Positions 17,334 to 24,917 of a stretch of 64,000 bases of DNA are shown here, one piece after another (position 1 is the stretch's first letter; each line of letters starts with the position of its first letter). Both the position numbers and the translations under genes were made by a program. The stretch lies in NCBI RefSeq assembly GCF_024609765.1, contig NZ_JANFDG010000026.1, forward strand, positions 20,161-84,160, given 5' to 3'. The notes beneath the pieces were generated by a model. It was given only the letters and a program-made list of their open reading frames with translations, searched no databases and was not told where the DNA came from. This stretch comes from Shinella pollutisoli. GTDB taxonomy: Bacteria; Pseudomonadota; Alphaproteobacteria; Rhizobiales; Rhizobiaceae.

Positions 17334-18827
17334 TCAGACCTGGAATTCGAGCGAGCCGGCCGAGACCATCAGGGACCCGACGATCATGACCTGCTGGCGC
17401 GAGTTGAGGCGATTGCGATCGTCCGCGTCGACCTCGAAGGCGCTCTCCTTGATGGTGCGGTCGACGTCGGTGATCCAGGCACGCTCGCCGTAGAGCCGGC
17501 AACGCGCCGCCCAGGAGCCGTGCACGCGGCGCGGCGAGGCGACCGCATTGCCGGTCTCCTCGTCGTCATCCTCGCGAGTGGCGAAGGCCGCCTCGTGCTC
17601 GTCCTCGATCAGCTTGGCGCGCGGATACATGAGCGACATGTAGCCCCGCCAGTCGTAGCGGATGCGGCTCATGGTCTTGGGCACCATGATGTCCAGCCAG
17701 GCGCGGTCGGCGATGTCGAGCGCCGATCTGCGATAGGTGGTGATCATGCGCCCGATCGTCACCGTGCCGTCCGCGAGGCATTCGAGCATGGTGACGCCGG
17801 TGCGCAGCAGGAGTTCGCTTTCGAGGTCCGAATACTGGTCGGCCGGGTCCGGGGCGACGACGCCGGGCAGCACGAGCGAGCGGAGCTGGCGGGCCGGATC
17901 GTTGGTGAGATGGAAGGCGGCGATGCCGTGTGCCGCCGCCGCGATCTCCCAGCTCGACGTCGGCGAGGCCTTGAGCGCCAACGCCGAAAGGAACGGGCAG
18001 TTGGTGAGCTGGCCGAAAGTGCCGGCCTGGCCGTAGGTTGCGCGCTTGGCGACATAACCGTGCACGTCGAGCCGGGCGAGCGCCGCGAAGCGGCCGATCG
18101 CCCAGGCCGCGAAGGCCTGCACGTTGGTCGCGTCGTTGAACGGGAAGGAGACGTCGGTGTACCAGGCGCCCGGCAGCAGATCGAGCGCGTCCTCGATGTC
18201 CGGATTGCCGGTCCCGCCCGCCATGGCGGCGACGGTCACCGTCAGGCCGGCGGGCACCGCCTGGGCGGCGACGTCGACGCGCAGGTCGATGTCGTTGCCG
18301 ACCTCGCCGCCGTGACGCGCCGTGCAGGTGACGACGCCGAGCGCCGAGGCGGCGGTGGCGGCGCAGGCCGTGTCCGCGTTGATCGCCGCGGCAAGCTTGG
18401 TTGCGAGCTGGGTCACCGTGTCCGCCGGCGCCGCCGTGATGCGGACCTGCCGGCCGCCGACGCGGAAGCGCAGCACGACCGGCTGCGGCACGGCGCCGGC
18501 GAAGGTGAAGGTGCCGGTCGCCTTGACGGAATCGACCGCGTCGGCCAGTGCCGTGACGAAGAGCGGCTGGGTCTTGTTCGCCTTCCTGAAGGCGGAGACC
18601 ATCTCCGCGCCGATCGAGCCGAGGCCGAAGAGCGCGATCGCCTCCTCGGGCCGCGTGATCTCGACGATCTGGCCCGGCGCGAGCGTGCCGGCGGCGAGCT
18701 TCTGGCCGATGATCAGGTTGCGCACCGGCCAGGGCAGGACGCCTACGGTGCGGTAGTTCGGCTTCACCTCCATGAAGGTGCCGGGGGCCAGCCAGTCGGC
18801 CGGGATTTCGTCGAACGTGAACGTCAT
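17334..18827 (-). CDS. Tail sheath protein (Mu gpL)
   Basis: The 497-residue protein is the contractile tail sheath. It begins FDEIPADWLAPGTFMEVKPN, has the FDN-like entry segment and an inserted beta domain (about 105-215, TGTFTFAGAVPQPVVLRFRV onward), and ends with the conserved C-terminal region FPFNDATNVQAFAAW, RSALDIADRAWLDI, RSRIRYD-type (here MSRIRYDWRGYMSLMYPRAK) and VMIVGSLMVSAGSLEF. Length matches Mu gpL (495). The start overlaps the stop of the DUF2635 gene. Confidence 0.93.
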   Translation of the reverse strand: MTFTFDEIPADWLAPGTFMEVKPNYRTVGVLPWPVRNLIIGQKLAAGTLAPGQIVEITRPEEAIALFGLGSIGAEMVSAFRKANKTQPLFVTALADAVDSVKATGTFTFAGAVPQPVVLRFRVGGRQVRITAAPADTVTQLATKLAAAINADTACAATAASALGVVTCTARHGGEVGNDIDLRVDVAAQAVPAGLTVTVAAMAGGTGNPDIEDALDLLPGAWYTDVSFPFNDATNVQAFAAWAIGRFAALARLDVHGYVAKRATYGQAGTFGQLTNCPFLSALALKASPTSSWEIAAAAHGIAAFHLTNDPARQLRSLVLPGVVAPDPADQYSDLESELLLRTGVTMLECLADGTVTIGRMITTYRRSALDIADRAWLDIMVPKTMSRIRYDWRGYMSLMYPRAKLIEDEHEAAFATREDDDEETGNAVASPRRVHGSWAARCRLYGERAWITDVDRTIKESAFEVDADDRNRLNSRQQVMIVGSLMVSAGSLEFQV

Positions 18828-19009
18828 TTCTCACTGGCCTCCTTCGGCGCGGGTTTCGGGGCTGCGGGGACAAGGTCCTCGTCCCTGATCCGGCGGCGCA
18901 CGAAGGCCGTGTCGGGCGCCTCCATGCCATCGGCCGGCCAGGGCGTCCCGTCCTCCTGGAGGACGGTGCGGCCGGGACCGGGTTTGAGGGTGCGGGCTTT
19001 CTTCGCCAT
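18824..19009 (-). CDS. DUF2635 small tail protein (Mu gp38)
   Basis: The 61-residue basic protein (MAKKARTLKPGPGRTVLQED, then PWPADGMEAPDTAFVRRRIRD) fits DUF2635, found between gp37 and the sheath in Mu-like phages. Precise role unknown. It is translationally coupled to the sheath gene. Confidence 0.8.
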   Translation of the reverse strand: MAKKARTLKPGPGRTVLQEDGTPWPADGMEAPDTAFVRRRIRDEDLVPAAPKPAPKEASEK

Positions 19010-19019
19010 CTCGGGCCTC

Positions 19020-19610
19020 TCAGGGTTGTGTAAGGTCGATGTCGTCGGCGGGCGACGGCGCGCCCTCGACGGCGGGATTGACGATCCAGCTCGCGCCGAT
19101 CGCCGCGAAATCGGCGAGATCCACGAGCTTGTAGACGGCGGGCGTCGAGGTGAAGCGGACCTCGAAATCCACCTGGGCGATGACCAGGGCGTCGTCGGTC
19201 CAGCCGTCGGCGATGACGCTGTTGGCGAGCGTGACATGCGAGGTGCCGATGCCCGGAAACTCCGCGCCGTTCATCAGCACGATCGACACGTCGACCATCG
19301 CGTCGAGGCCGAGGCCCCTCGCATCGCCCTTGAAGCGGGTTTCAAGGGAGCTCGACGCCTTGAAAATCAAAATGAGCCGCCAGAGCATGACGCCCTTGGT
19401 GATGCGGTTGTTGTCGCCGTCCGGCTTGAACCCGGTCCAGGCAAGACCGATGAAGGGCGACAGCCGCGAGAGGCGCTCGAATTCCTTCAGCGTCAGCACC
19501 TGCGGGATACGCTCGATCGTGAAGTCCTTCTCCGGGAAGGCGAGCCGCAGGCGCTCGACGATCTTCGGGGCCATGGTGCGGATCGGCTGGCGGGCGAGGT
19601 CGAGCGCCAT
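19020..19610 (-). CDS. Mu gp37-like tail completion protein
   Basis: This 196-residue protein occupies the gp37 position (DUF1834 family). The core IERIPQVLTLKEFERLSRLS, PFIGLAWTGFKP and the closing DDALVIAQVDFEVRFTST fit that family, which is proposed to act at the head-tail joint. The ATG at 19610 overlaps the stop of the gp36 gene. Confidence 0.8.
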   Translation of the reverse strand: MALDLARQPIRTMAPKIVERLRLAFPEKDFTIERIPQVLTLKEFERLSRLSPFIGLAWTGFKPDGDNNRITKGVMLWRLILIFKASSSLETRFKGDARGLGLDAMVDVSIVLMNGAEFPGIGTSHVTLANSVIADGWTDDALVIAQVDFEVRFTSTPAVYKLVDLADFAAIGASWIVNPAVEGAPSPADDIDLTQP

Positions 19611-20044
19611 CAGAAGCCCCGCAAGGTTTCGTCGGTGAAGATGCGCGGGCGGTCCGACATGCGCGGACCGGAGCCGACGGCCGGACCGGCCGGGGCCGCG
19701 GCGGGCAGGTCGAGATGCACCAGCTCCTTCGCGATGTTCTCCAGCCAGGTGATGATGTCCTTGCGGCCCTTGCCCATCTCCTCGGACGGGTCCGTATGCT
19801 CGCCCTGGGCGAGGTCGTATCGGGCGAGGATGCACGCGGCGCGGACGATCTCCTCCGGCGGGCTGGCGATCGGCACGTGATAGCGGCCGCGCACATAGCC
19901 GTTGATCACGCCCGTCGCATCGGCAAGCGCGATCTCGACCTTGGCGACGTCGACGGTCTCCGCCGTCCGGTCCTCGGGCCGGGACAGGCGGATGATCTGC
20001 GTCTCGCCGAAGCGGGCGATCATGTCGGCGACGGTGGCGTACAT
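19610..20044 (-). CDS. Mu gp36-like protein (DUF1320)
   Basis: The 144-residue protein opens with the DUF1320 signature MYATVADMIARFGETQIIRL and includes VEIALADATGVINGYVRGRY and ARYDLAQG. The family is a head-completion/adaptor component (Mu gp36). About 140 bp without a gene separate it from the upstream FluMu-like gene. Confidence 0.9.
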   Translation of the reverse strand: MYATVADMIARFGETQIIRLSRPEDRTAETVDVAKVEIALADATGVINGYVRGRYHVPIASPPEEIVRAACILARYDLAQGEHTDPSEEMGKGRKDIITWLENIAKELVHLDLPAAAPAGPAVGSGPRMSDRPRIFTDETLRGF

Positions 20045-20183
20045 TGACGTTCCTGTTTCAGAAAATGCGGGAGGCGGGATGAACCCCTACGTTCGTAACG
20101 TCCCCTAACCGGACCTCTGGCCTCCGGATCGATGGGTGCTGACGGCCTCGCGAGCCGGACCAGACCTCCCTCTCGGGGTATTC

Positions 20184-20606
20184 CTACTTCTTCGCGCCGG
20201 CCTTCGCGGCCGACGCCTTCAACTCGGCGGAAAGCTTCGTTATCTCCTTGTTGGCCGCACCGAGCTCGGCCTGGAGATCGAGCAGCTTGCCCTGGTACTC
20301 CTTCACGGCCTTGTCGGTGGCCTCGTCGAGCTTCTCCGCAACCTTGTCTTCGACGGCTTTGTCGAACCGCGCCTGGAGGTCATCGACCGCAATCTTCACG
20401 CGGGCGGCGACGGCGGCTTCGATGTCCGCGCCCTCGACCTGGACGCCGGCTTCGGCGACCTTCAGGACCGTGAATGCCGGGTCGGCCTTGAATGCCTCGA
20501 TCTGGTCTTCCGTCCAGCGGCCGGCTTCGTAGATGGCCGAGGAGGGATGCACGATGCCATGGCGACGCATGCCGGGCGACGAGCAGATGATCTGGATTTT
20601 CGACAT
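20184..20606 (-). CDS. FluMu N-terminal-domain head protein
   Basis: The 140-residue protein has an N-terminal module (IQIICSSPGMRRHGIVHPSS, AFKADPAFTV) found in Mu-like prophage proteins (HI1506/gp35 position), then a coiled coil rich in Ala, Glu and Lys (about 80-140). The ATG at 20606 was chosen because the N-terminal module begins there and AGGAAGAAGC precedes it. It may be a head decoration or connector protein. Confidence 0.75.
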   Translation of the reverse strand: MSKIQIICSSPGMRRHGIVHPSSAIYEAGRWTEDQIEAFKADPAFTVLKVAEAGVQVEGADIEAAVAARVKIAVDDLQARFDKAVEDKVAEKLDEATDKAVKEYQGKLLDLQAELGAANKEITKLSAELKASAAKAGAKK

Positions 20607-20734
20607 GGGAGCTTCTTCCTTCAGGTTGCGCTGCGGGTCTTGAGAAAGCGGCGGCACCGCCGTTTTCCGAAGACCCGCCGCCGGCTGGGAGGAGCGCCGG
20701 CGGCGGTAGGGCGGCGCGCGGCCGCCTCCCGGGA

Positions 20735-21628
20735 TCACGCGAGATGCGGGATGACTTCCACCCTGGCCGTCTTCGCCCAGACGTTCGTCTCGCCGCCGTT
20801 GATGAGCGCGGCTTCGACGATTTTGCGAGCGGGAGCTTCGAGCGTCGGAGGCACGAACAGCGTCGTCGGACGGATCGGCATGATGGTGCCGTCGCGGCGC
20901 CGGATACTCTGCATTGCCGTGCGTGCTGCCGAGAAATTCGTGTCCGTGAGCTCCAGCTTCGACTTGTAAGCCATCTGCCAGAGGCCGTAGCCGGCATTGC
21001 CGCGGGTGTCGGCGCCCCAGACGTATTCGTCACGCCAGAAGACGTTCGGGTCGGTCTCGGCGAACATCTGCGTCAGCTTGATCGGCTTACGGCTCTGCCA
21101 GATCATCGGCTTGACCACCTGGGTATCGTCGACGAGATACCAGGCCGGCTGCGCGCCTGCCGCGTAGTTCGACACCGAAATCTGGTTGCCCTGCTCGTTG
21201 TAGCCGGGGTGGTCCGTGTCGAAGTAGTACTGGCCGTCATAGCACTTGGTGAGTTCGCCCTTCTTGAAGAGCGGCCAGACGAGCGTGTCCGGGAAGGCGG
21301 CGCCGTCCTGCCCGTACTGCGCCGCGATCGGGGTGAAGATGCCGATCTGATCGTCCTCGATCATGCGGCGCCTGATGGCGATCGTCTTTTCGAACGAACG
21401 GTTCTGGATCGAGTAGAGCGTGGCGCCGACGTCATGGGCAATGCGATCGCCGATCCACTCCCGGAAGCCCGGCAGATCGTCGAGGCGCGGGTACTCGTTG
21501 GCGAACGTCGTCGACGGCACGGTCATTGCGATCTTCTGATAGAAGGAAGGCGTCGCCGCCATCGCCGTGTTGAAGAGCGTCGAAAGCGAGGTGTAGATGC
21601 CCCGCAGGTTGGCAATCGTGATATCCAT
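20735..21628 (-). CDS. Major head protein (Mu gpT)
   Basis: The 297-residue protein is the major capsid subunit of Mu type. The start ITIANLRGIYTSLSTLFNTA, YPRLDDLPGFREWIGDR, NRSFEKTIAIRRRMIEDDQI and FYFDTDHP-like (here YYFDTDHPGYNE) motifs are family hallmarks, as is LFVPPTLEAPARKIVEAAL near the C-terminus. Length matches Mu gpT (305). Confidence 0.94.
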   Translation of the reverse strand: MDITIANLRGIYTSLSTLFNTAMAATPSFYQKIAMTVPSTTFANEYPRLDDLPGFREWIGDRIAHDVGATLYSIQNRSFEKTIAIRRRMIEDDQIGIFTPIAAQYGQDGAAFPDTLVWPLFKKGELTKCYDGQYYFDTDHPGYNEQGNQISVSNYAAGAQPAWYLVDDTQVVKPMIWQSRKPIKLTQMFAETDPNVFWRDEYVWGADTRGNAGYGLWQMAYKSKLELTDTNFSAARTAMQSIRRRDGTIMPIRPTTLFVPPTLEAPARKIVEAALINGGETNVWAKTARVEVIPHLA

Positions 21629-21637
21629 TTCGCTCCC

Positions 21638-22027
21638 TCAGCGCGTCTTGAGCCAGACGCCGTCCGCGTCGATGGCGTCGATGGTCCCGGCGACAAGCAG
21701 CGAGCCTGCCGTCAGGGTGAACGTATCGTCGGCCGAGGCGTAGACGGTCGCGCCGATGTTGGCGGGCGTCGCTCCGGCAAGCGGAATGTGCGTGATGCCC
21801 TTCCGGAGGGTCACTGTCTGGTCGCCGGTGGCGCCGCCGACGTTGTTCACGCTCTCCTCGGCAAATCCGACAAGAGCCACGGCGTCCGCATGGCCGGCCG
21901 GCACGGCCGCGAGCGCGGCCGTCACACCGACCATGGTGCCGCCGAAGATGCGGACGTTGGCGAGGACCGGGTAGCCGTAGCTATCCCCTTTGCGCCACTT
22001 GCGACGGATGTCTGCGCTTGCCGCCAT
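21638..22027 (-). CDS. Capsid cement/decoration-type protein
   Basis: A 129-residue beta-rich protein between the protease/scaffold and the major head gene. It resembles structural cement proteins of Mu-like phages (GVTAALAAVPAGHADAVALV, GFAEESVNNVGGATGDQTVT). It probably stabilises the capsid surface. Family assignment is by position and composition. Confidence 0.65.
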   Translation of the reverse strand: MAASADIRRKWRKGDSYGYPVLANVRIFGGTMVGVTAALAAVPAGHADAVALVGFAEESVNNVGGATGDQTVTLRKGITHIPLAGATPANIGATVYASADDTFTLTAGSLLVAGTIDAIDADGVWLKTR

Positions 22028-22028
22028 G

Positions 22029-22595
22029 TCACTGCCCCTTTCCGAAGAGAGCCTTGTGCTCTTTCTTGAACGCCTCCGGGTCGACGCCCATCACGGCGGC
22101 AACGGAGAGCTCGTCGCTCGTTGCGGTATCACCGCCCTCGGGTGGCTTGCGGCCGCCGAGCCCGCCGGCGTTGATGGAGACCAGATGCTGGATCTCCGTC
22201 TCGACCTCGGCCGGTGCCTTCATGTGGCGGGCGATCATGTGGTCGCGCAGGGCCGGCACGATCTTGCCGTCCTTGATCGCCTGGTCGACGGTCGCCTCCG
22301 CCTTCTCGCGCGCGGTGGACGTCACGAGCGTCGAGATCTGCGACTGCAGCGAGACGACCTGCGCCTTGAGCTCGGCGTTCTCGGTCTCGGAGGTCGGCGA
22401 GGCGCCGCGTGCCTGGACAGCCTTGACCAGGTCGTCGGCGGCAACGTCCTTCGCGACCCCGGCCGCCTCGGCGATCCGCGCCATCAGCGCGGCGTGGCTG
22501 GTGGAGGCGGCATGCGCGGCGGTGACGGCGGTCATCACCGCCGCCTCGTCCGCCGTCTCGGGAAGGCCGAGCGCCTTCCGAAGCTCTTCAAGCAT
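22029..22595 (-). other. Internal in-frame scaffold start (gpZ-like)
   Basis: Inside the protease gene an ATG at 22595 (MLEELRKALGLPETADEAAV) is preceded by AAGAGGATCAAACC, a good ribosome site at normal spacing. Translation from it would give a 188-residue helical protein lacking the protease domain. In Mu the scaffold gpZ is made exactly this way from gene I. Confidence 0.65.
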
Positions 22596-23063
22596 GGTTT
22601 GATCCTCTTTTGAGTGGAGTGATTTCAGGAAAGGGAGGTTCGGATCGTTCGTCAGCGCGACACGCTCGATGCTGCCGATCCGGTGGGGTTTCGAGCGCGA
22701 GTGGAAGAACACCGGCGAAACGAAGCCGTAGGACTTGCCGGCGACCAGGCTGCGACCTTCCTCGGTCCACTCGACCTTGCCCCACACGCCGTCGGCACGG
22801 GCCTGCAGCTCGACGATCCAGCCGCGCGCCGGCGACGGGTGACCGGCCTTGCCGGCGAGGTCGATGGAATGGTTCTCGTCGACGGGGAGCCGGCGTCCCT
22901 CCGCCTGAAAGCGGGCGACGATCGCGGCCGCGTCCGGAGCCGCATAGGGGCCACGGCCGTCCGCACCGACGAACGATGCTGCCGGCAACAGCTGCAGCCA
23001 CTCGGGCGCATCGGCGCCGGCGGCGTTGAGGGCAAGGACATGGGTTCCGAGAACATTCGACAT
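22029..23063 (-). CDS. Prohead protease (Mu gpI)
   Basis: The 344-residue protein is the Mu gpI-type head maturation protease, with catalytic-region segments LPVDENHSIDLAG (about 60-72), PARGWIVELQARADGVWG and KSYGFVSPVFFH. The C-terminal half (about 157-344) is helical and scaffold-like, ending AVMGVDPEAFKKEHKALFG. The ATG at 23063 precedes MSNVLGTHVLALN. An internal start at 22595 has its own ribosome site and could give a separate scaffold, as gpZ does in Mu. Confidence 0.88.
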   Translation of the reverse strand: MSNVLGTHVLALNAAGADAPEWLQLLPAASFVGADGRGPYAAPDAAAIVARFQAEGRRLPVDENHSIDLAGKAGHPSPARGWIVELQARADGVWGKVEWTEEGRSLVAGKSYGFVSPVFFHSRSKPHRIGSIERVALTNDPNLPFLKSLHSKEDQTMLEELRKALGLPETADEAAVMTAVTAAHAASTSHAALMARIAEAAGVAKDVAADDLVKAVQARGASPTSETENAELKAQVVSLQSQISTLVTSTAREKAEATVDQAIKDGKIVPALRDHMIARHMKAPAEVETEIQHLVSINAGGLGGRKPPEGGDTATSDELSVAAVMGVDPEAFKKEHKALFGKGQ

Positions 23064-23096
23064 GGCCGGAAACTGCCATGTCGGCGCGGCCGCGTT

Positions 23097-23118
23097 CATG
23101 CCCGCCAAGGCGGGCATG
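23097..23118. repeat. 22-bp palindromic repeat, copy 2
   Basis: CATGCCCGCC-AA-GGCGGGCATG, differing from copies 1 and 3 only at the centre. It lies between the stop of the gpG-like gene and the start of the protease gene. Confidence 0.85.
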
Positions 23119-23126
23119 AGAGAGGG

Positions 23127-23633
23127 TCACGGTGAGGAGGGGACGTACCGTTCGAGGAAGTCGATGATCGTCTCCGCGATCATGGTCTCGTCGTCCGCAC
23201 TAATACCGAGGTACGGCCGCGCCGGCAAGGTGACGCTGTCGGCCCGGACGAGCGCGCCGCCGAAGCGAAACCAGAGATGCGAGGCGTTCTTCGGCTTGAT
23301 CGTCCCGCCGAACTGGTGGATCGCGGCATAGATGACGTTGGTCCCGACGCGGACTTCCCGAGGACCAGGCCGTGAATTGATGCTGTCGCGCAGCCGACCG
23401 CTCTCGGTGAGGATGCGGGTGTTGCGCTTGCCTTGCGCGTATTCCGGATCGAGCGCCGCCCACGCTGCGCCGTCCGGGTCCGTCTGCCGCACGAACCGCA
23501 TGTGTGTCGAGCCGACGAGGCCGGTCCCGATCGCCGACATCACCGGCGTCGTGGTCTCCATCGCGCCTTCGAGGCGGCGGAAACCCTCAAGAGCCGGACC
23601 GCTGACGGTGACCGAGATGCTGGCGCCGCTCAT
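23127..23633 (-). CDS. Virion morphogenesis protein (Mu gpG)
   Basis: The 168-residue protein matches the phage virion morphogenesis (gpG/tail completion) family: TGLVGSTHMRFVRQTDPDGA, WAALDPEY, ILTESGRLRDSI, VIYAAIHQFGGTI and the terminal PARPYLGIS. It joins head and tail. In Mu it likewise lies between F and the protease. Confidence 0.9.
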   Translation of the reverse strand: MSGASISVTVSGPALEGFRRLEGAMETTTPVMSAIGTGLVGSTHMRFVRQTDPDGAAWAALDPEYAQGKRNTRILTESGRLRDSINSRPGPREVRVGTNVIYAAIHQFGGTIKPKNASHLWFRFGGALVRADSVTLPARPYLGISADDETMIAETIIDFLERYVPSSP

Positions 23634-23736
23634 GTTTGCCTTTCCGCCCTGCCGGGCCTATATTCGAAGGGTCGCGCCGACCAGGAAGGACCGCCTTCAG
23701 GTGGATTGGGATCAGCATTTCCGGCTCCCCGGCGCG

Positions 23737-24822
23737 TCATCTCCCCTTCAGCCGCCTCAACTGGTCCTTGTTCGTCCGCCTGAGCGACGTGAGATAGATC
23801 TCCGTGCGCTTCTCCCGCCGCACGATCTTGACCGCGGCGAGATAGGCCTGGCCCTCATGTTCCCCGACCATCGACCAGCGGCCGTCTGCGTCCTGGATCA
23901 GCTCGCCATGCTCGGCCAGCCACTTGGGCAGCACGCCATAGGCATCGGGCGTGGCGATCGCGTGCTTGACGTGACTGCGGATCGTGTCGGCCGACAGACG
24001 CACCTCCGTCCCGGCCGGCACGTCGAGCAGGGCGGCCTGCGCCTTGGAGGTGACGGCGACCGGTGTCCAGCTCCCGTCCGGCCATTTGCCGCGGAGTGCC
24101 GATCGTACGAAAGCGGCAACGGTCGCCTCGCTGGCGCTGACCGCCACCGGCCCGGGCGCCGTCTGCTGCAGCCAGGCCATGCCGGGATTGTACGCAAAGG
24201 ACGGATCGACGCCGCGCGGTTGGTCGGTTCCGAGCTGGTCGAGATCGGGCATGGTGTCCGGGCCGGCCTTGCCGCGGCGTCGCAGCTCTGCGCGCGAAAC
24301 CGGTGTCACGAAACAGCCGCAGCCGAAGCCGTTCGGCGGATACATCACCGACCAGGCGGGGTCGTCGGCTGCGAACACCTGGCCATCGAGGGCCTTGTGA
24401 TCAAGGCGGGGATGGAGCGCGCCGGAATGGTTGTATTGCCAGTACGGAAAGGCCGAGAGCGTGTCCGGCGCTGTCATCTGCGCGTACCGCCCGGCGGCAT
24501 AGGCGGTGCGCATGTTGGTCTCGAAGATCGTACGGGTCCGCCATCCCCGCTCACCGCGATAGCTCCAGCCGTGTTTCTTGACGATCGCGTCGAAATCGCC
24601 CCGGAACGTCTCCAGCGTGGTGCCTTGCTCCAGCGCCTTGGCGATCGCCTCCTGGAAGTCCTCGACGAGCGCCACTGTGTTGGCGCCGGCCACCATGAAC
24701 GACTTGGCATGCGCCGCATCCCAGACGTCGCGCCAGCTCTCCGTCGGCACGGCGGCTTTTTCGCGCAGGAACGCGATCGCCTCGTCGAACGGCAGGTCGA
24801 GCGCCGAAACCGCCGAAGCCAT
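23737..24822 (-). CDS. Head morphogenesis protein (Mu gpF)
   Basis: The 361-residue protein (from the ATG at 24822) is the Mu gpF minor head protein, with LPFDEAIAFLREKAAVPTES, the central RTIFETNMRTAYAAGRYAQM, YWQYNHSGALHPRLDHKALD and the Cys motif NGFGCGCFVTPVS. The ATG has a poor ribosome site (GGTTTCCTTGCTCGG upstream), while the frame stays open for another 42 codons up to a slippery A9 run in the portal gene. The protein may therefore be made partly as a portal-F fusion. Confidence 0.9.
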   Translation of the reverse strand: MASAVSALDLPFDEAIAFLREKAAVPTESWRDVWDAAHAKSFMVAGANTVALVEDFQEAIAKALEQGTTLETFRGDFDAIVKKHGWSYRGERGWRTRTIFETNMRTAYAAGRYAQMTAPDTLSAFPYWQYNHSGALHPRLDHKALDGQVFAADDPAWSVMYPPNGFGCGCFVTPVSRAELRRRGKAGPDTMPDLDQLGTDQPRGVDPSFAYNPGMAWLQQTAPGPVAVSASEATVAAFVRSALRGKWPDGSWTPVAVTSKAQAALLDVPAGTEVRLSADTIRSHVKHAIATPDAYGVLPKWLAEHGELIQDADGRWSMVGEHEGQAYLAAVKIVRREKRTEIYLTSLRRTNKDQLRRLKGR

Positions 24823-24917
24823 CCGAGCAAGGAAACCCCGGATCGATTTTGAAGATGGTTTGAAGCCCGTGGAGAGGCTTTCAGGGGGGCGGACGGTTGA
24901 TGCCCCGTCCGGGGGCG

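Noticed and set aside
17298..19880. An 860-codon plus-strand open frame opposite sheath and tail genes
   Set aside because: Antisense shadow of the sheath, gp37 and gp36 genes; no start signal and no family features.
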